Shown: piece by piece, positions 18,071-28,112 of the stretch | How positions within the stretch are numbered: position 1 is the stretch's first letter | How the letters are laid out: each line of letters starts with the position of its first letter | Assembly (NCBI RefSeq): GCF_000968685.2 | Contig: NZ_LAKD02000047.1 | Location: forward strand, 1 to 64,000 | Length of the DNA stretch: 64,000 bases | Source: Streptomyces antioxidans | Lineage (GTDB): Bacteria; Actinomycetota; Actinomycetes; Streptomycetales; Streptomycetaceae | Reading direction: 5' to 3' | Notes under the pieces: generated by a model | Databases searched by the model: none | Told to the model about the DNA's origin: nothing | Seen by the model: only the letters and a program-made list of their open reading frames with translations | Made by a program: the position numbers and the translations under genes

Positions 18071-19876
18071 ATGACCATGAAAGTGGCCGACTACATCCTC
18101 GCCCGACTCTCGGAGTGGGGTGTCGAGCATGTGTTCGGCTACCCGGGAGACGGGATCAACGGTCTGCTCGCCGCATGGGGGCGGGCCGACAACGAGCCCC
18201 GGTTCATCCAGGCCCGGCACGAGGAGATGGCCGCGTTCCAGGCCGTGGGCTACGCCAAGTTCAGCGGACGCCTCGGCGTCTGCGCGGCCACCTCGGGACC
18301 GGGCGCGATCCACCTGCTGAACGGGCTGTACGACGCCAAGATGGACCACGTCCCGGTGGTGGCGCTGGTCGGCCAGACCCACCGCAGCGCGATGGGCGGC
18401 TCGTACCAGCAGGAGGTGGATCTGCACAGCCTCTTCAAGGACGTGGCCTCCGACTTCCTGGAGACGGTCACCGTCCCCGAGCAGCTGCCCAACGTCCTGG
18501 ACCGGGCCATCCGCACGGCCTACGCCCGCCGCGCCCCCACCGCCGTGATCATCCCGGCGGACGTGCAGGACCTCGACTACTCCGCGCCCACCCACGAGTT
18601 CAAGATGGTGCCGTCCAGCCTGGACCGCAGCGGCTGGTCCGCGGTGCCCTCCAAGAGCGCGGTGGAGCGGGCCGCGGAGGTGCTGAACGCGGGCGAGCGG
18701 GTGGCGGTCCTGGTCGGCCAGGGCGCGGCCGGTGCGCGCAAGGAGGTGCAGCGGGCCGCCGAAACCCTCGGCGCCGGGGTGGCCAAGGCGCTGCTCGGCC
18801 TGGATGTGCTCAGCGATGAACTGCCCTATGTCACCGGGTCCACCGGGCTGCTGGGGACCCGGCCCTCGTATGAGCTGATGCGGGACTGCGACACCCTGCT
18901 GACCATCGGCTCCAGCTTTCCGTACAGCCAGTTCCTGCCGGAGTTCGGCAAGGCGCGCGGGGTCCAGATCGATCTCGATCCGCACATGATCGGGATGCGC
19001 TATCCGTACGAGGTCAACCTGGTCGGCGACGCGCGCGAGACCCTGCTGCGGCTGCTGCCGCTGCTGGAGCGCAAGGAGGCGCGCGACTGGCAGGAGGAGA
19101 TCATCGAGGGTGTACGGCGCTGGCGCGAGGTGATGGACTCCCGGGCCGAGGTGTCCGCCGACCCGGTCAACCCCGAGTACGTGGCCCACTGCCTGGACCC
19201 GCTGCTGCCCTCCGACACCATCGTCACCTGCGACTCCGGCTCCGTCGCCAACTGGTACGCCCGCCATCTGCGGATGCGCGGCGAGATGCGCGGCTCGCTG
19301 TCGGGCACGCTGGCCACGATGGGCTGCGGGGTGCCGTACGCGATCGGCGCCAAGTTCGCCCGTCCGGACCGGCCCGCGGTGGCGCTGGTCGGGGACGGTG
19401 CGATGCAGATGAACGGCCTGGCCGAGCTGATCACCGTGGCCAAGTACCGCCAGTTGTGGGAGGACCCCCGGCTGGTGATCGCCATCTGGAACAACCAGGA
19501 CCTCAACCAGGTCACCTGGGAGATGCGGGCGATGGGCGGGGCGCCGCAGTTCGTGCCCTCGCAGGCGATCCCCGATGTCTCCTACGCGCGGTTCGCCGAA
19601 TCGCTCGGCATGACCGGCATCCGGGTGGAGAAGCCCGAGCAGGTCGAGCGGGCGTGGCGGGAGGCGCTGGGCGCGGACGGCCCGGCGGTCGTGGAGTTCC
19701 TCACCGATCCGGACGTCCCCCCGATCCCGCCGCACGCCACCCGGGAGCAGATGGAGGCCACGGCCGAGTCGATCATCAAGGGCGACCCGGACCGGGCGGG
19801 CATGGTCCGCCAGGGCCTGAAGGCGAAGGTGCAGGAGTTCCTGCCGCACCGGAAGAAGACATCGGACGACGACTGA
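18071..19876 (+). CDS. Thiamine-pyrophosphate enzyme, pyruvate oxidase/dehydrogenase-like
   Basis: 601 aa three-domain TPP enzyme. The Pyr domain carries the activating Glu51 (ARHEEMAAF). The PP domain has the Mg-TPP motif GDGAMQMNG (from about residue 441) ending in NNQDL. The central domain has a Rossmann-like VAVLVGQGA segment. Among the family, the overall pattern (GYPGDGINGLL, SFPYSQFLPEFG) is closest to pyruvate oxidase or quinone-dependent pyruvate dehydrogenase, giving acetate or acetyl phosphate, not acetolactate synthase; this is inference. The ATG at 18071 has GAGAGGAG at 18052-18059. It lies between an F420-type oxidoreductase and DJ-1/catalase genes. Confidence 0.83.
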   Translation: MTMKVADYILARLSEWGVEHVFGYPGDGINGLLAAWGRADNEPRFIQARHEEMAAFQAVGYAKFSGRLGVCAATSGPGAIHLLNGLYDAKMDHVPVVALVGQTHRSAMGGSYQQEVDLHSLFKDVASDFLETVTVPEQLPNVLDRAIRTAYARRAPTAVIIPADVQDLDYSAPTHEFKMVPSSLDRSGWSAVPSKSAVERAAEVLNAGERVAVLVGQGAAGARKEVQRAAETLGAGVAKALLGLDVLSDELPYVTGSTGLLGTRPSYELMRDCDTLLTIGSSFPYSQFLPEFGKARGVQIDLDPHMIGMRYPYEVNLVGDARETLLRLLPLLERKEARDWQEEIIEGVRRWREVMDSRAEVSADPVNPEYVAHCLDPLLPSDTIVTCDSGSVANWYARHLRMRGEMRGSLSGTLATMGCGVPYAIGAKFARPDRPAVALVGDGAMQMNGLAELITVAKYRQLWEDPRLVIAIWNNQDLNQVTWEMRAMGGAPQFVPSQAIPDVSYARFAESLGMTGIRVEKPEQVERAWREALGADGPAVVEFLTDPDVPPIPPHATREQMEATAESIIKGDPDRAGMVRQGLKAKVQEFLPHRKKTSDDD

Positions 19877-19892
19877 TGCATCCGGTGTTCCC

Positions 19893-19918
19893 GTTTTGAT
19901 CCCGTCCGCGCTGGCTAC
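19893..19918 (+). promoter_or_regulatory. Sigma-B-like promoter for the DJ-1/catalase pair
   Basis: GTTT (19893-19896), 16 nt, GGCTAC (19913-19918), again fitting GNNT-N14-16-GGGTAC apart from one base. It is 61 bp upstream of the DJ-1 start codon and 17 bp after the TPP gene stop. Confidence 0.5.
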
Positions 19919-19978
19919 CCGCCGCACCGGACGAGCGCGATTCCCGGACCTGAAGAGACCGGAAGGACGTGAGCAGCA

Positions 19979-20533
19979 ATGAAGGTCGCCTTTCTCGTCG
20001 CCCCGGAAGGCGTGGAGCAGGTCGAGCTGACCGACCCCTGGCAGGCGGTCCGGGACGCCGGCGGCACCCCCCGTCTGGTGTCCACCAAGCCCGGCCGCAT
20101 CCAGGCGTTCGACCACCTCGACAAGGCGGACACCTTCGAGGTCGACCAGGTCGTGAAGGACGCCACGGTCGAGGAGTACGACGCCCTGGTGCTGCCCGGC
20201 GGGGTGGCCAACCCCGACTTCCTGCGCCTGGACAAGGCGGCCGTCGCCTTCGCCCGGGGCTTCTTCGACGCGGGCAAGCCGGTGGCCGCGATCTGCCACG
20301 CCCCCTGGACGCTGGTGGAGGCCGACGTCGTACGCGGCCGCACCCTGACCTCCTGGCCGAGTCTGCACACCGACATCACCAACGCCGGCGGGACATGGGT
20401 GGACGAGCAGGTCAAGGTCTGCACCGACGGCCCCAACGCCCTGATCACCAGCCGCAGGCCGGATGATCTCAAGGCGTTCCGCGAGGCGTTCCTGGAGGAG
20501 TTCGCGAAGACGACGAAGGGATCGGCACGATGA
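19979..20533 (+). CDS. DJ-1/PfpI family protein
   Basis: 184 aa single-domain DJ-1/PfpI (class I glutamine-amidotransferase-like) protein. The nucleophile-elbow cysteine is Cys106 in AAICHAPW, next to His107, as in PfpI-type deglycases/proteases and general stress protein 18. Other family segments are YDALVLPGG and VKVCTDGPNALITSR. It probably protects proteins or metabolites during stress; activity cannot be assigned further. The stop overlaps the catalase ATG (ATGA), so the two are co-translated. The next protein carries a second copy of this fold at its C terminus. Confidence 0.88.
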   Translation: MKVAFLVAPEGVEQVELTDPWQAVRDAGGTPRLVSTKPGRIQAFDHLDKADTFEVDQVVKDATVEEYDALVLPGGVANPDFLRLDKAAVAFARGFFDAGKPVAAICHAPWTLVEADVVRGRTLTSWPSLHTDITNAGGTWVDEQVKVCTDGPNALITSRRPDDLKAFREAFLEEFAKTTKGSAR

Positions 20534-22629
20534 CGGAGGACCGCAAGGAGCGGCAGCGCGAGATGTACCGCGCGCCCGACCCCGCCGAAGGGCCGCTGAC
20601 CACCGACCAGGGCGTGGCCGTGGACCACACCGATGACTCCCTCACCGTGGGTGAGCGCGGCCCGACCCTGATGGAGGACTTCCACTTCCGCGAGAAGATC
20701 ACCCACTTCGACCACGAGCGCATCCCGGAGCGGGTGGTGCACGCGCGGGGCGCGGGCGCGTACGGCTATTTCGAGCCGTACGAGTCCTGCGCGGAGTTCA
20801 CCCGCGCCGCCTTCCTCCAGGATCCGTCCGTGCGCACCCCGGTCTTCGTGCGGTTCTCCACCGTGCAGGGCCCCCGGGGCTCGGCGGACACGGTGCGGGA
20901 CGTGCGGGGCTTCGCGACGAAGTTCTACACCTCGGAGGGCAACTACGACCTGGTCGGCAACAACATGCCGGTCTTCTTCATCCAGGACGGAATCAAGTTC
21001 CCCGACTTCGTGCACGCGCTCAAGCCGGAGCCGCAGAACGAGATCCCGACCGGCGCCTCCGCCCATGACACCCTGTGGGACTTCGTCTCGCTCCAGCCCG
21101 AGACCATGCACATGATGATGTGGCTGATGTCGGACCGGGCGATTCCGCGCAGCTACCGGATGATGCAGGGCTTCGGGGTGCACACGTTCCGCTTCGTGGA
21201 CGCCCAGGGCCGCGGCACCTTTGTGAAGTTCCACTGGAAGCCGAAGCTGGGCGTCCACTCACTGGTGTGGGACGAGGCGCAGGAGTGCGCCGGCCGCGAC
21301 CCGGACTTCAACCGGCGCGATCTGTGGGAGGCGATCGAGGCGGGTCAGTACCCCGAGTACGAGCTGGGGGTGCAGCTGATCCCGGAGGAGGACGAGTTCA
21401 ACTTCGATGTCGATCTGCTCGACGCCACGAAGATCATTCCGGAGGAGCAGGTGCCGGTGCGGCCGATCGGCCATATGGTCCTGGACCGCAACCCGGACAA
21501 CTTCTTCGCGGAGACCGAGCAGGTGGCCTTCCACACCGCCAATGTGGTCCCCGGGATCGACTTCACCAACGACCCGCTGCTCCAGGCCCGGAACTTCTCC
21601 TACCTGGACACCCAGCTGATCCGGCTGGGCGGGCCCAACTTCGCGCAGCTCCCGGTCAACCAGCCGGTCGCCCCGGCCCGCACCAACCAGCGGGACGGCT
21701 ACCACCAGAGCACGCTCCACACGGGGACGAACTACTCCCCCAACTCACTCGGCGGCGGCTGCCCGGCCCTGGCGGGGGCGGACGGCTATGCCTTCTCCCA
21801 CTACGCGGAGCGGGTCGAGGGCCATAAGATCCGCAAGCGGAGCGAGTCCTTCAAGGACTTCTACAGCCAGGCCGCGCTGTTCTGGAACAGCATGAGCGAC
21901 TGGGAGAGGCGCCATATCGTGGACGCCTTCCGCTTCGAGCTGGGCAAGGTCGAGGCGGTGCACGTACGGGAGCGCACGGTCGAGCAACTGGCCCAGGTCG
22001 ACTACGACCTGGCCACGCAGGTGGCCCAGGGCATCGGCGTCGCACTGCCCGAGCCCGGCGCCAACAACCACAAACCCCAGGCCTCGCCCGCCCTGAGCCT
22101 GGAGAACCTCCAGGGCGACGGCTCGATCCGCACCCGCCAGATCGCGGTCCTGGTCATGGACGGCGTGGACACCGGCCAGCTCGCCCAGGCCCAGGAGGCG
22201 CTGACCGCCCAGGGCGCCGTCGTCGAGGCCCTCGCCCCGCACGACGGCAAGGTGCTCGGCGCCGACGGCAACGGCTACGCGGTGGACCGCGCCCTCCCCA
22301 CGGTCGCCTCCGTCCTCTACGACGCCGTCCTCCTCCCCGGCGGCCCCACCGGCACCCCCGGTCTGGCCTCGGACGACGAGGCGATGCGCTTCGTCCGCGA
22401 CGCCTACCGCCACGGCAAGCCCATCGGCGCCCTGGGCTCCGGTGTCGGCATCCTCTCCACCCTGGACCCCGAAGGCCTCCACATCGCCTCCGGCCACGGC
22501 CACGTGTGCACCGACCGCGGCGTCGTCACGGACACCACGACGGGCACGGCCAGCGAGGAGTTCACCCGGGCCTTCAGCGAAGCCATAGCCACCCACCGCC
22601 ACTGGAACCGGCCCCGGGCCCGCTGCTGA
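20530..22629 (+). CDS. katE: Large-subunit monofunctional catalase (KatE/HPII type)
   Basis: 699 aa haem catalase decomposing H2O2. Active-site residues are visible: distal His71 ([11 protein letters not shown]), the Asn pair 144-145 (GNNMPVFF) and the proximal haem ligand Tyr358 (RNFSYLDTQ). Like E. coli HPII, it has a C-terminal flavodoxin/DJ-1-like domain, here about residues 535-690. In that domain the DJ-1 cysteine position reads GALGSGVG, so it should be structural only. Translation is coupled to the upstream DJ-1 gene. A kinase gene converges only 20 bp beyond its stop, with no obvious terminator between. Confidence 0.95.
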   Translation: MTEDRKERQREMYRAPDPAEGPLTTDQGVAVDHTDDSLTVGERGPTLMEDFHFREKITHFDHERIPERVVHARGAGAYGYFEPYESCAEFTRAAFLQDPSVRTPVFVRFSTVQGPRGSADTVRDVRGFATKFYTSEGNYDLVGNNMPVFFIQDGIKFPDFVHALKPEPQNEIPTGASAHDTLWDFVSLQPETMHMMMWLMSDRAIPRSYRMMQGFGVHTFRFVDAQGRGTFVKFHWKPKLGVHSLVWDEAQECAGRDPDFNRRDLWEAIEAGQYPEYELGVQLIPEEDEFNFDVDLLDATKIIPEEQVPVRPIGHMVLDRNPDNFFAETEQVAFHTANVVPGIDFTNDPLLQARNFSYLDTQLIRLGGPNFAQLPVNQPVAPARTNQRDGYHQSTLHTGTNYSPNSLGGGCPALAGADGYAFSHYAERVEGHKIRKRSESFKDFYSQAALFWNSMSDWERRHIVDAFRFELGKVEAVHVRERTVEQLAQVDYDLATQVAQGIGVALPEPGANNHKPQASPALSLENLQGDGSIRTRQIAVLVMDGVDTGQLAQAQEALTAQGAVVEALAPHDGKVLGADGNGYAVDRALPTVASVLYDAVLLPGGPTGTPGLASDDEAMRFVRDAYRHGKPIGALGSGVGILSTLDPEGLHIASGHGHVCTDRGVVTDTTTGTASEEFTRAFSEAIATHRHWNRPRARC

Positions 22630-22649
22630 GCCGGGGCCGCCGGTCACGG

Positions 22650-24758
22650 TCAGCGGTCGGAGAACACCGGCAGCGCGTACAGCGAGGAGTCGTTCATGAT
22701 GAACACCCGGTTGCCGTCCGCCACGATCCAGCGGCGCTCCGAGTCGGGGATCTCGTAGGACCAGCCGACCCTGCCGTCGGACACGTCCACCGTATTCACC
22801 TCGCTGAAGCCGGTGCCGTCGATCGACCACACCCCGGTGCCCTGTACGAGCACCGGGGCGTGATTGTCGCCCTCCGCGTGCCCGTCCCAGACCTCGCCGC
22901 CGTCATCGGGGTTCAGCCGCCTGGGCGTCGTCCCGTGGGTGGCGTAGACGGCGTCCGGGTAGGCCGTCGGCGGGCCCCAGGTCTCGGGGTGGTGCCAGGC
23001 GTCCTTCTCCTCCTTGGTCCACAGTTCCTTCCCGTCGGAGATCCGGCGGGCCGTCAGTGACTTTCCGTTGAGGTACACCGTCCCGCCGTGCACGGCCGGC
23101 CGGATCTGGTCCTCTGACTGCCCCGGCAGGTCCCACACCCGGCGGCCGTTGGCCGTGTCCACCACGAGTACGTCGCCGCCGGACGTGGCCAGGACCAGCC
23201 GGTCCCGGCCGGTGACGCCGGGCGGCCGGATCTTGCCGCGGAGGTCCGCGGGGACCCGTGCCGTCCAGCGGATCCTCGCGTCGGAGCGGCCGACGCCGCG
23301 CAGCCGGCCGTCCTTGGTCACGAGGTACACCGCCTCGTCGTCCGAGGCCAGCAGCGAAGCGGCGTCGGCGTCGGCGGTCCACTTGGCCTCTCCGGTGGAC
23401 GCCACGAAGGTACGCAGCGTTCCTCCGGCGTCGACGGCCGCGATCAGGCGGTCCGAGAGCGAGAGATAGCGGCCGGCCGCGCGGACCCGGGGCGACCTCC
23501 AACGGCGCTTGCCATCCACGACGTTGTACGCCGCGATGCCGCCGTCCTTGTGGCCGAAGACGATGACGTCCCGCACCGGCAGCATCGCCGGGGAGTCGTC
23601 GGCGAGCACGTCGATCGGCCCCCACAGCGCCTTGGGCGGCTTGCCGGAGAGGTAATCGCCGTCGTCGGCGGAGAGCACGTGCGCCGAGGGGGTCTTGACC
23701 GCGGCGGGGAAGGTGAAGAGGTTGCTCTTCGCCGACCCCTCGCCCCCGTCATCGCGCGAGCGCAGCCACCAGGCGACCGCGCCACCGCCCGTGGCGAGCG
23801 CCACGCCGCCGCCCGCCGCGATGCCGGTGAGCACGCGGCGGCGGGCCACGGGGCGCGGTGCGCCGCCCGCGGTCAGCGTGGTCAGGCGGTCAACGCTGGT
23901 CTCGCGCTCCTTGATCTCCTCGGCCACCCGGCCGCGCCGCCAGATCCGCTCGGAGCCCCGTGGCGTCCCGAAGGCCGCGACGATCTGGGCCGGAGTGGGC
24001 CGTCCCGCGGGGTCCTTGGCCAGGCAGGGGCCGATGAGCGAGCGCAGTTCGTCCGACAGGCCGTCCAGGGAGGGCTCCTCGTGCACGACCTTGTACTGCA
24101 CGGCGGCCACATGGGTGCCTTCGTACGCGGGCCGGCCGGTGGCCGCGTACACCAGGACCGCGCCGAGCGAGAACACGTCGGCGGGCGGCGCGACCCGTCG
24201 GCCCAGCACCTGCTCCGGGGCCCCGTACCCCGGGGTGACCGGGATCTGACCCGTGGTGGTGAGGGTGAGGCCGTGCTCGGGGCGGGCGATGCCGAAGTCG
24301 ATGACGCGCGGCCCGCGCGAGGTGAGGACGATGTTCGGCGGCTTGAGGTCCCGGTGGATGAGACCGGCGGCGTGGATGTCCTCCAGGGTGCGCGCGATCG
24401 ACGAGGCGAGGGCGCGCACGGCCGGTCCATCGAACGGCCCGTAGGTGTCGACGGCCTGGTCGAGGGTGGGCCCGGCCAGGAACTCGGTGGCGATCCAGGG
24501 GCGTCCGCCCTCGGTCTGGGCACCGAGGACGGACGCGACCCCGTCGCTCGTGACGGCCTGTGCCGCCCGTGCCTCGCGCACGAAGCGCTGGGCGAGGTGG
24601 GTGTCGTGTGCGAGCTCGGGACGGAGCACCTTGACCGCGGAGACCGTACCGGTGTTGTCCTGTCCGACGTACACCTTGCCCATGCCGCCTTCACCGAGCA
24701 CACCGATCAGGCGGTACGGCCCGAGGCGGAGCGGGTCGCCGGTGCCGAGGGTCTTCAT
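22650..24758 (-). CDS. Membrane Ser/Thr protein kinase with PQQ-type beta-propeller sensor
   Basis: 702 aa Hanks-type kinase. The kinase domain is residues 1-~275, with glycine loop GEGGMGKVY, Lys43 (AVKVL), the HRD motif at 135-137 (IHRDLKPPN) and DFG at 154-156. All catalytic residues are intact. A single transmembrane segment lies near residues 300-325 (TGIAAGGGVALATGGG). The C-terminal ~370 residues contain repeated PQQ/PrcB-like blades (GRRVWDLPG, DGKRRWRS, TGEAKWTAD), probably an extracellular beta-propeller. It is the last gene of the operon, 22 bp after the second kinase. The ligand is unknown. Confidence 0.92.
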   Translation of the reverse strand: MKTLGTGDPLRLGPYRLIGVLGEGGMGKVYVGQDNTGTVSAVKVLRPELAHDTHLAQRFVREARAAQAVTSDGVASVLGAQTEGGRPWIATEFLAGPTLDQAVDTYGPFDGPAVRALASSIARTLEDIHAAGLIHRDLKPPNIVLTSRGPRVIDFGIARPEHGLTLTTTGQIPVTPGYGAPEQVLGRRVAPPADVFSLGAVLVYAATGRPAYEGTHVAAVQYKVVHEEPSLDGLSDELRSLIGPCLAKDPAGRPTPAQIVAAFGTPRGSERIWRRGRVAEEIKERETSVDRLTTLTAGGAPRPVARRRVLTGIAAGGGVALATGGGAVAWWLRSRDDGGEGSAKSNLFTFPAAVKTPSAHVLSADDGDYLSGKPPKALWGPIDVLADDSPAMLPVRDVIVFGHKDGGIAAYNVVDGKRRWRSPRVRAAGRYLSLSDRLIAAVDAGGTLRTFVASTGEAKWTADADAASLLASDDEAVYLVTKDGRLRGVGRSDARIRWTARVPADLRGKIRPPGVTGRDRLVLATSGGDVLVVDTANGRRVWDLPGQSEDQIRPAVHGGTVYLNGKSLTARRISDGKELWTKEEKDAWHHPETWGPPTAYPDAVYATHGTTPRRLNPDDGGEVWDGHAEGDNHAPVLVQGTGVWSIDGTGFSEVNTVDVSDGRVGWSYEIPDSERRWIVADGNRVFIMNDSSLYALPVFSDR

Positions 24759-24780
24759 GGATGACGGCTTTCTTCAGGGG

Positions 24781-26997
24781 TCACTGGAGGGGGAACGCGG
24801 CGAAGAAGTGGCCGCCCAGGGCGATGACCACATTGCTCCGCTCCTGTGCGATGAAGCGGTCCCCGGAGGTCTTGTAGAGCCGGGCGGGGGTGCGGCTGGA
24901 GAGGTCGATGGCCGCGAGGGTCCCGGCGCCCTTGCGGTACACATGGTCGCTGCCGACGACCGGGCGGTCGGTGACGGCCGCGTCCACCCCGTTGCCGCCC
25001 CTCTCCACCCACTTCGGCTTGCCGCTGCGGGCGTCCGCCGCGACCAGGCCCGTGCCCTTCTCCACCGCGTACAGGACGCCGTCCTTGACGGACGGCGGCC
25101 CGTACGTCCGCCCGGGGCGGGCCGAGCCGGAGCTCCACGCCTGTCCGCCGTCGCTCAGCCTCAGCGCCCGGAGCTGCCCGCAGCCCAGATAGACGTGGTC
25201 CCGGTCCACTGTCAGCGGTAGGCGCACCGAGTCCGGCTTGGCGACGGCCAGTGGCTTGTCCCAGATCACGTCGCCGGTACGGGTGTCGCGCGCGATGACC
25301 CGCACCTTTCCCCCGTTCGTCTCCTGCAAGGCGACCAGACGGTTGCCGACGACGGTGGCGGACAGGAAGTGGAGCCGGTCGCTGCCGTCCGGACGCGACG
25401 GCAGCGGCTTGGACCACCGCCTCTTCCCCGTGTCGGCGTCGATCGCGAACACGGACCAGGACTGGCTCGGGAGAAAGCCGTCCATGGAGTACTCCCCCTT
25501 CCCCGCCACCACGTACAGAACGCCGTCGCTGACGCACAGCAGCTGGTTCTCGTACATGACACCGTTGAGATCGGAGAACTCGGCCAGGGGCTTGTGGGCT
25601 CTTCCGCTGGTGAGGTCGACACTCGCGAGCTGCAGGGGCCAGGGGTCGCCCTTGTGTCCCTCGGCCCCTTTCGGCTCCAGGAGCTGATAGAGCTCGTCGC
25701 CGTCCGGGGCGAGCTGCCAGGTGCGTTCCCCCTTGTCGGACACCCACGCGACCCCTCCGCTGGTCGCGTTGAAGGCCGCCAGACCAGTGCCCGCCACCAG
25801 CATCGCCAGGTCGCGGGCGGCGATCGGGGCCGCGGGGATGAGATCGTCCGGCGGCCCGGCCACCTGCTTCTGCCACAGCGAGTCGAGCTTCTTCTTCGGC
25901 AGCGGTCTGACGCTGGGACCGGGGGTCGGCTTCCTGAAGGGCGCCGCCGGGTCGTCCCCCTTGCTGAGGGCCCAGGAGCCCACTCCGGCGGCGGCCAGGC
26001 CGGCCACCGAGCCGCCCCCCACGATCAGGAGACGGCGGCGGGACAGACCGGTCGGCTCCGGCGGTGCCGCCGGAGGCGGTGGCGGCTCCTGGGCCGGAGC
26101 CGGGAGCCTCGCGGGTGTGAACTGCCAGACCTCGGTGGCCCGGCGGCCGATCTCATCCAGCACCAGGTCCGGCAGATGGTCCGCGAACTCACCGCTGCCG
26201 TCGTGGAGTTGGGCGCCCAGGGCCGCGGTGGTCGGCCGCTGCGACGGGTCCTTGGCCAGGGCGTGGGCCAGCACCGGGGCGAGGGCGGCCGGAACGGCCG
26301 AGAGGTCGGGCTCGGTGAAGCGGACCCGGTAGAGCAGGTCCGCGGGCCTGCCGTCGCCGAAGGGGCCGCGGCCGGTGGCGGCGAACACCAGGACCGCCGC
26401 CAGTGCGAAGACGTCTCCCGCCGGGGTGTGTTCCTGGTCCGTCGCCTGCTCCGGCGACATGAACGCCGGTGTGCCGACGGCGGCGCCCGTGCGGGTGAGG
26501 CGGTCGTCGCCGATGGCGCGGGCGATGCCGAAGTCGATGACCTTCGGTCCGTACGCGGTGACGATGATGTTGGACGGTTTGAGGTCCCGGTGCACCACTT
26601 CCGAGAGATGCAGTTGGCCGAGCGCGCCGCACAGGGCCGCGCCCAGCGCGCGCACCGAGGTCTCGGGCAGTGGGCCGGAGCGGTCGACCGCCTCGTCCAG
26701 TGGCGGGCCGAGCACATACTCGGTGGCCAGCCACGGGGTTTCGGCGAAGGGGTCGGCCGCCACGACCTCCGCGCCGTACCGGCCGCCGATGACCCGGGCC
26801 GCGTCGGTCTCCAGGCGGAACCGGCTGCGGAGTTGGGGGTCCGCGGCGATGCGGGCGTGCATCGTCTTCAGGGCGATGCCGCGGCCGCCCGGAGAGCGGC
26901 CCAGATACACGGTGCCCATGCCGCCGCTGCCCAGCCGGGCGGTCAGCCGGTACGAGCCGAGTTCGTACGGGTCGTCGTGGGTGAGGGGAAACAGCAT
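24781..26997 (-). CDS. Membrane Ser/Thr protein kinase with PQQ-type beta-propeller sensor (paralogue)
   Basis: 738 aa, same architecture as its downstream neighbour: an active kinase domain with GSGGMGTVY, Lys44 (ALKTM), HRD at 136-138 and DFG at 155-157. A Pro-rich juxtamembrane linker (PAPAQEPPPPPAAPP) and one transmembrane stretch (LLIVGGGSVAGLAAAGVGSW) follow. The propeller repeats include TGKRRWSKPL, TGDVIWDKPL and SGKPKWVERG. The start codon lies 4 bp after the stop of the pseudokinase gene. The pair probably arose by tandem duplication and divergence, which could give related kinases different ligands. Confidence 0.92.
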   Translation of the reverse strand: MLFPLTHDDPYELGSYRLTARLGSGGMGTVYLGRSPGGRGIALKTMHARIAADPQLRSRFRLETDAARVIGGRYGAEVVAADPFAETPWLATEYVLGPPLDEAVDRSGPLPETSVRALGAALCGALGQLHLSEVVHRDLKPSNIIVTAYGPKVIDFGIARAIGDDRLTRTGAAVGTPAFMSPEQATDQEHTPAGDVFALAAVLVFAATGRGPFGDGRPADLLYRVRFTEPDLSAVPAALAPVLAHALAKDPSQRPTTAALGAQLHDGSGEFADHLPDLVLDEIGRRATEVWQFTPARLPAPAQEPPPPPAAPPEPTGLSRRRLLIVGGGSVAGLAAAGVGSWALSKGDDPAAPFRKPTPGPSVRPLPKKKLDSLWQKQVAGPPDDLIPAAPIAARDLAMLVAGTGLAAFNATSGGVAWVSDKGERTWQLAPDGDELYQLLEPKGAEGHKGDPWPLQLASVDLTSGRAHKPLAEFSDLNGVMYENQLLCVSDGVLYVVAGKGEYSMDGFLPSQSWSVFAIDADTGKRRWSKPLPSRPDGSDRLHFLSATVVGNRLVALQETNGGKVRVIARDTRTGDVIWDKPLAVAKPDSVRLPLTVDRDHVYLGCGQLRALRLSDGGQAWSSGSARPGRTYGPPSVKDGVLYAVEKGTGLVAADARSGKPKWVERGGNGVDAAVTDRPVVGSDHVYRKGAGTLAAIDLSSRTPARLYKTSGDRFIAQERSNVVIALGGHFFAAFPLQ

Positions 26998-27001
26998 GGG
27001 G

Positions 27002-27970
27002 TCAGTCCTGGCGGTGCGTGGTCACGGGCTGGCGGGCTGAGGGCTCCGCGGCGAGGACGCGGGCCGACTGGTGGGCGATGGCAGCGATCACGCGGCCGGG
27101 CAGCCAGCCGGGGCCCAGCACCGCCTCGGCGCGGCTCGCGGGCCGCTGGTCCACCTCGGTCGCCGGGTGGGGGGCGGGGGCAGGGGAGGAGGCGGGCCCG
27201 GTCACCGGCGCGCCCACGGCGCTGAACACGTCCAGCAGTTCGGCCGGCCGCGGCCGGGCCGCGGGGTCCCGTGAGACACAGCGGCGCAGAACGGCGCGCA
27301 GGGCGGCGGGGAATTGATGGCTTTCGGGGACGGTGTGGCCGGTCGCGGCATAGGCGAGGGTCGCGCCGAGCGCATAGATGTCGCCCATGGGGTCCGGTCT
27401 CCCGCCCGCCGCCTGCTCCGGTGGCAGGCTGCCCGATTCGAGTCCCGGCAGGCCCGAGCGGGGCACTCCGTCCGGGGCCGCGACCCGTACCGCACCGAAA
27501 CAGCCGAGGCGGGGGCCGTCGGCCGCGAGCAGCACCGCGGCGGGTGAGACCCCCGCGTGTGCCAGGCCCTGCCCGTGCCCGATGGAGAGGGTCTCCACGA
27601 GGGCCGCGCCGATGGCCCGTACGGTGCGCTCCGGGAGGGGTCCGCCGTGCACCAGCAGAGCGGTGGGCAGCGGGAGCGCGGGCAGATAGGGGCGCGCGTG
27701 CCACGGGGCCTCGTCCGGCCCGGCGAGTTCGGTGGCCGGGGACGACCACGGGCCGAGGAGATACCGGGAGGAGTCGGCCTCGGCCATGAAGCGCAGCGGG
27801 TCGGCGCCCTCCGTGGGAACGCTGATGAGGACCGTACGGCCGCCATCGGCGCTGCGGGCGATGTAACGGCCCTCCGGAACGGGCATGCCGGACGCACCGT
27901 CGTCCAGACCCGTGACCACGCGGTAGGGCCCGGTACGCCCCGGACGGCCCCCTTGGTGTGGCGCGTGCAT
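27002..27970 (-). CDS. Protein kinase-like protein, predicted pseudokinase
   Basis: 322 aa protein with the kinase fold but no catalytic residues. The VAIK lysine position reads VLIS (Ser50). The HRD loop is HAG (138-140) with the catalytic Asp and Asn missing (VSPAAVLL). DFG reads CFG (157-159). Later kinase features survive: PPEQAAG, MGDIYALGATLAYAATG and the conserved Arg in CVSRDPAARP. The C-terminal ~75 residues are Pro/Ala-rich with no transmembrane segment. It is the first gene of an operon with two active kinases, so a scaffolding or allosteric role is likely. ATG at 27970 behind GGGGGA. Confidence 0.82.
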   Translation of the reverse strand: MHAPHQGGRPGRTGPYRVVTGLDDGASGMPVPEGRYIARSADGGRTVLISVPTEGADPLRFMAEADSSRYLLGPWSSPATELAGPDEAPWHARPYLPALPLPTALLVHGGPLPERTVRAIGAALVETLSIGHGQGLAHAGVSPAAVLLAADGPRLGCFGAVRVAAPDGVPRSGLPGLESGSLPPEQAAGGRPDPMGDIYALGATLAYAATGHTVPESHQFPAALRAVLRRCVSRDPAARPRPAELLDVFSAVGAPVTGPASSPAPAPHPATEVDQRPASRAEAVLGPGWLPGRVIAAIAHQSARVLAAEPSARQPVTTHRQD

Positions 27971-28112
27971 AAAAGTCAATCCCCCGTACGACGACTCAGC
28001 GCCGCGAGCCTACTAGAACACCGGTTCGCGGCCGTGGGCCGATTCCCTCCCGGGCCCCGTCCGGCCGTCGGCTACGGTGCCGGTCGGAGCGACGGGCGGA
28101 GGAGTACATCCG

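Noticed and set aside
17987-20368. 793-codon minus-strand frame opposite the TPP and DJ-1 genes
   Set aside because: Shadow of two well-recognised plus-strand enzymes; no domains.
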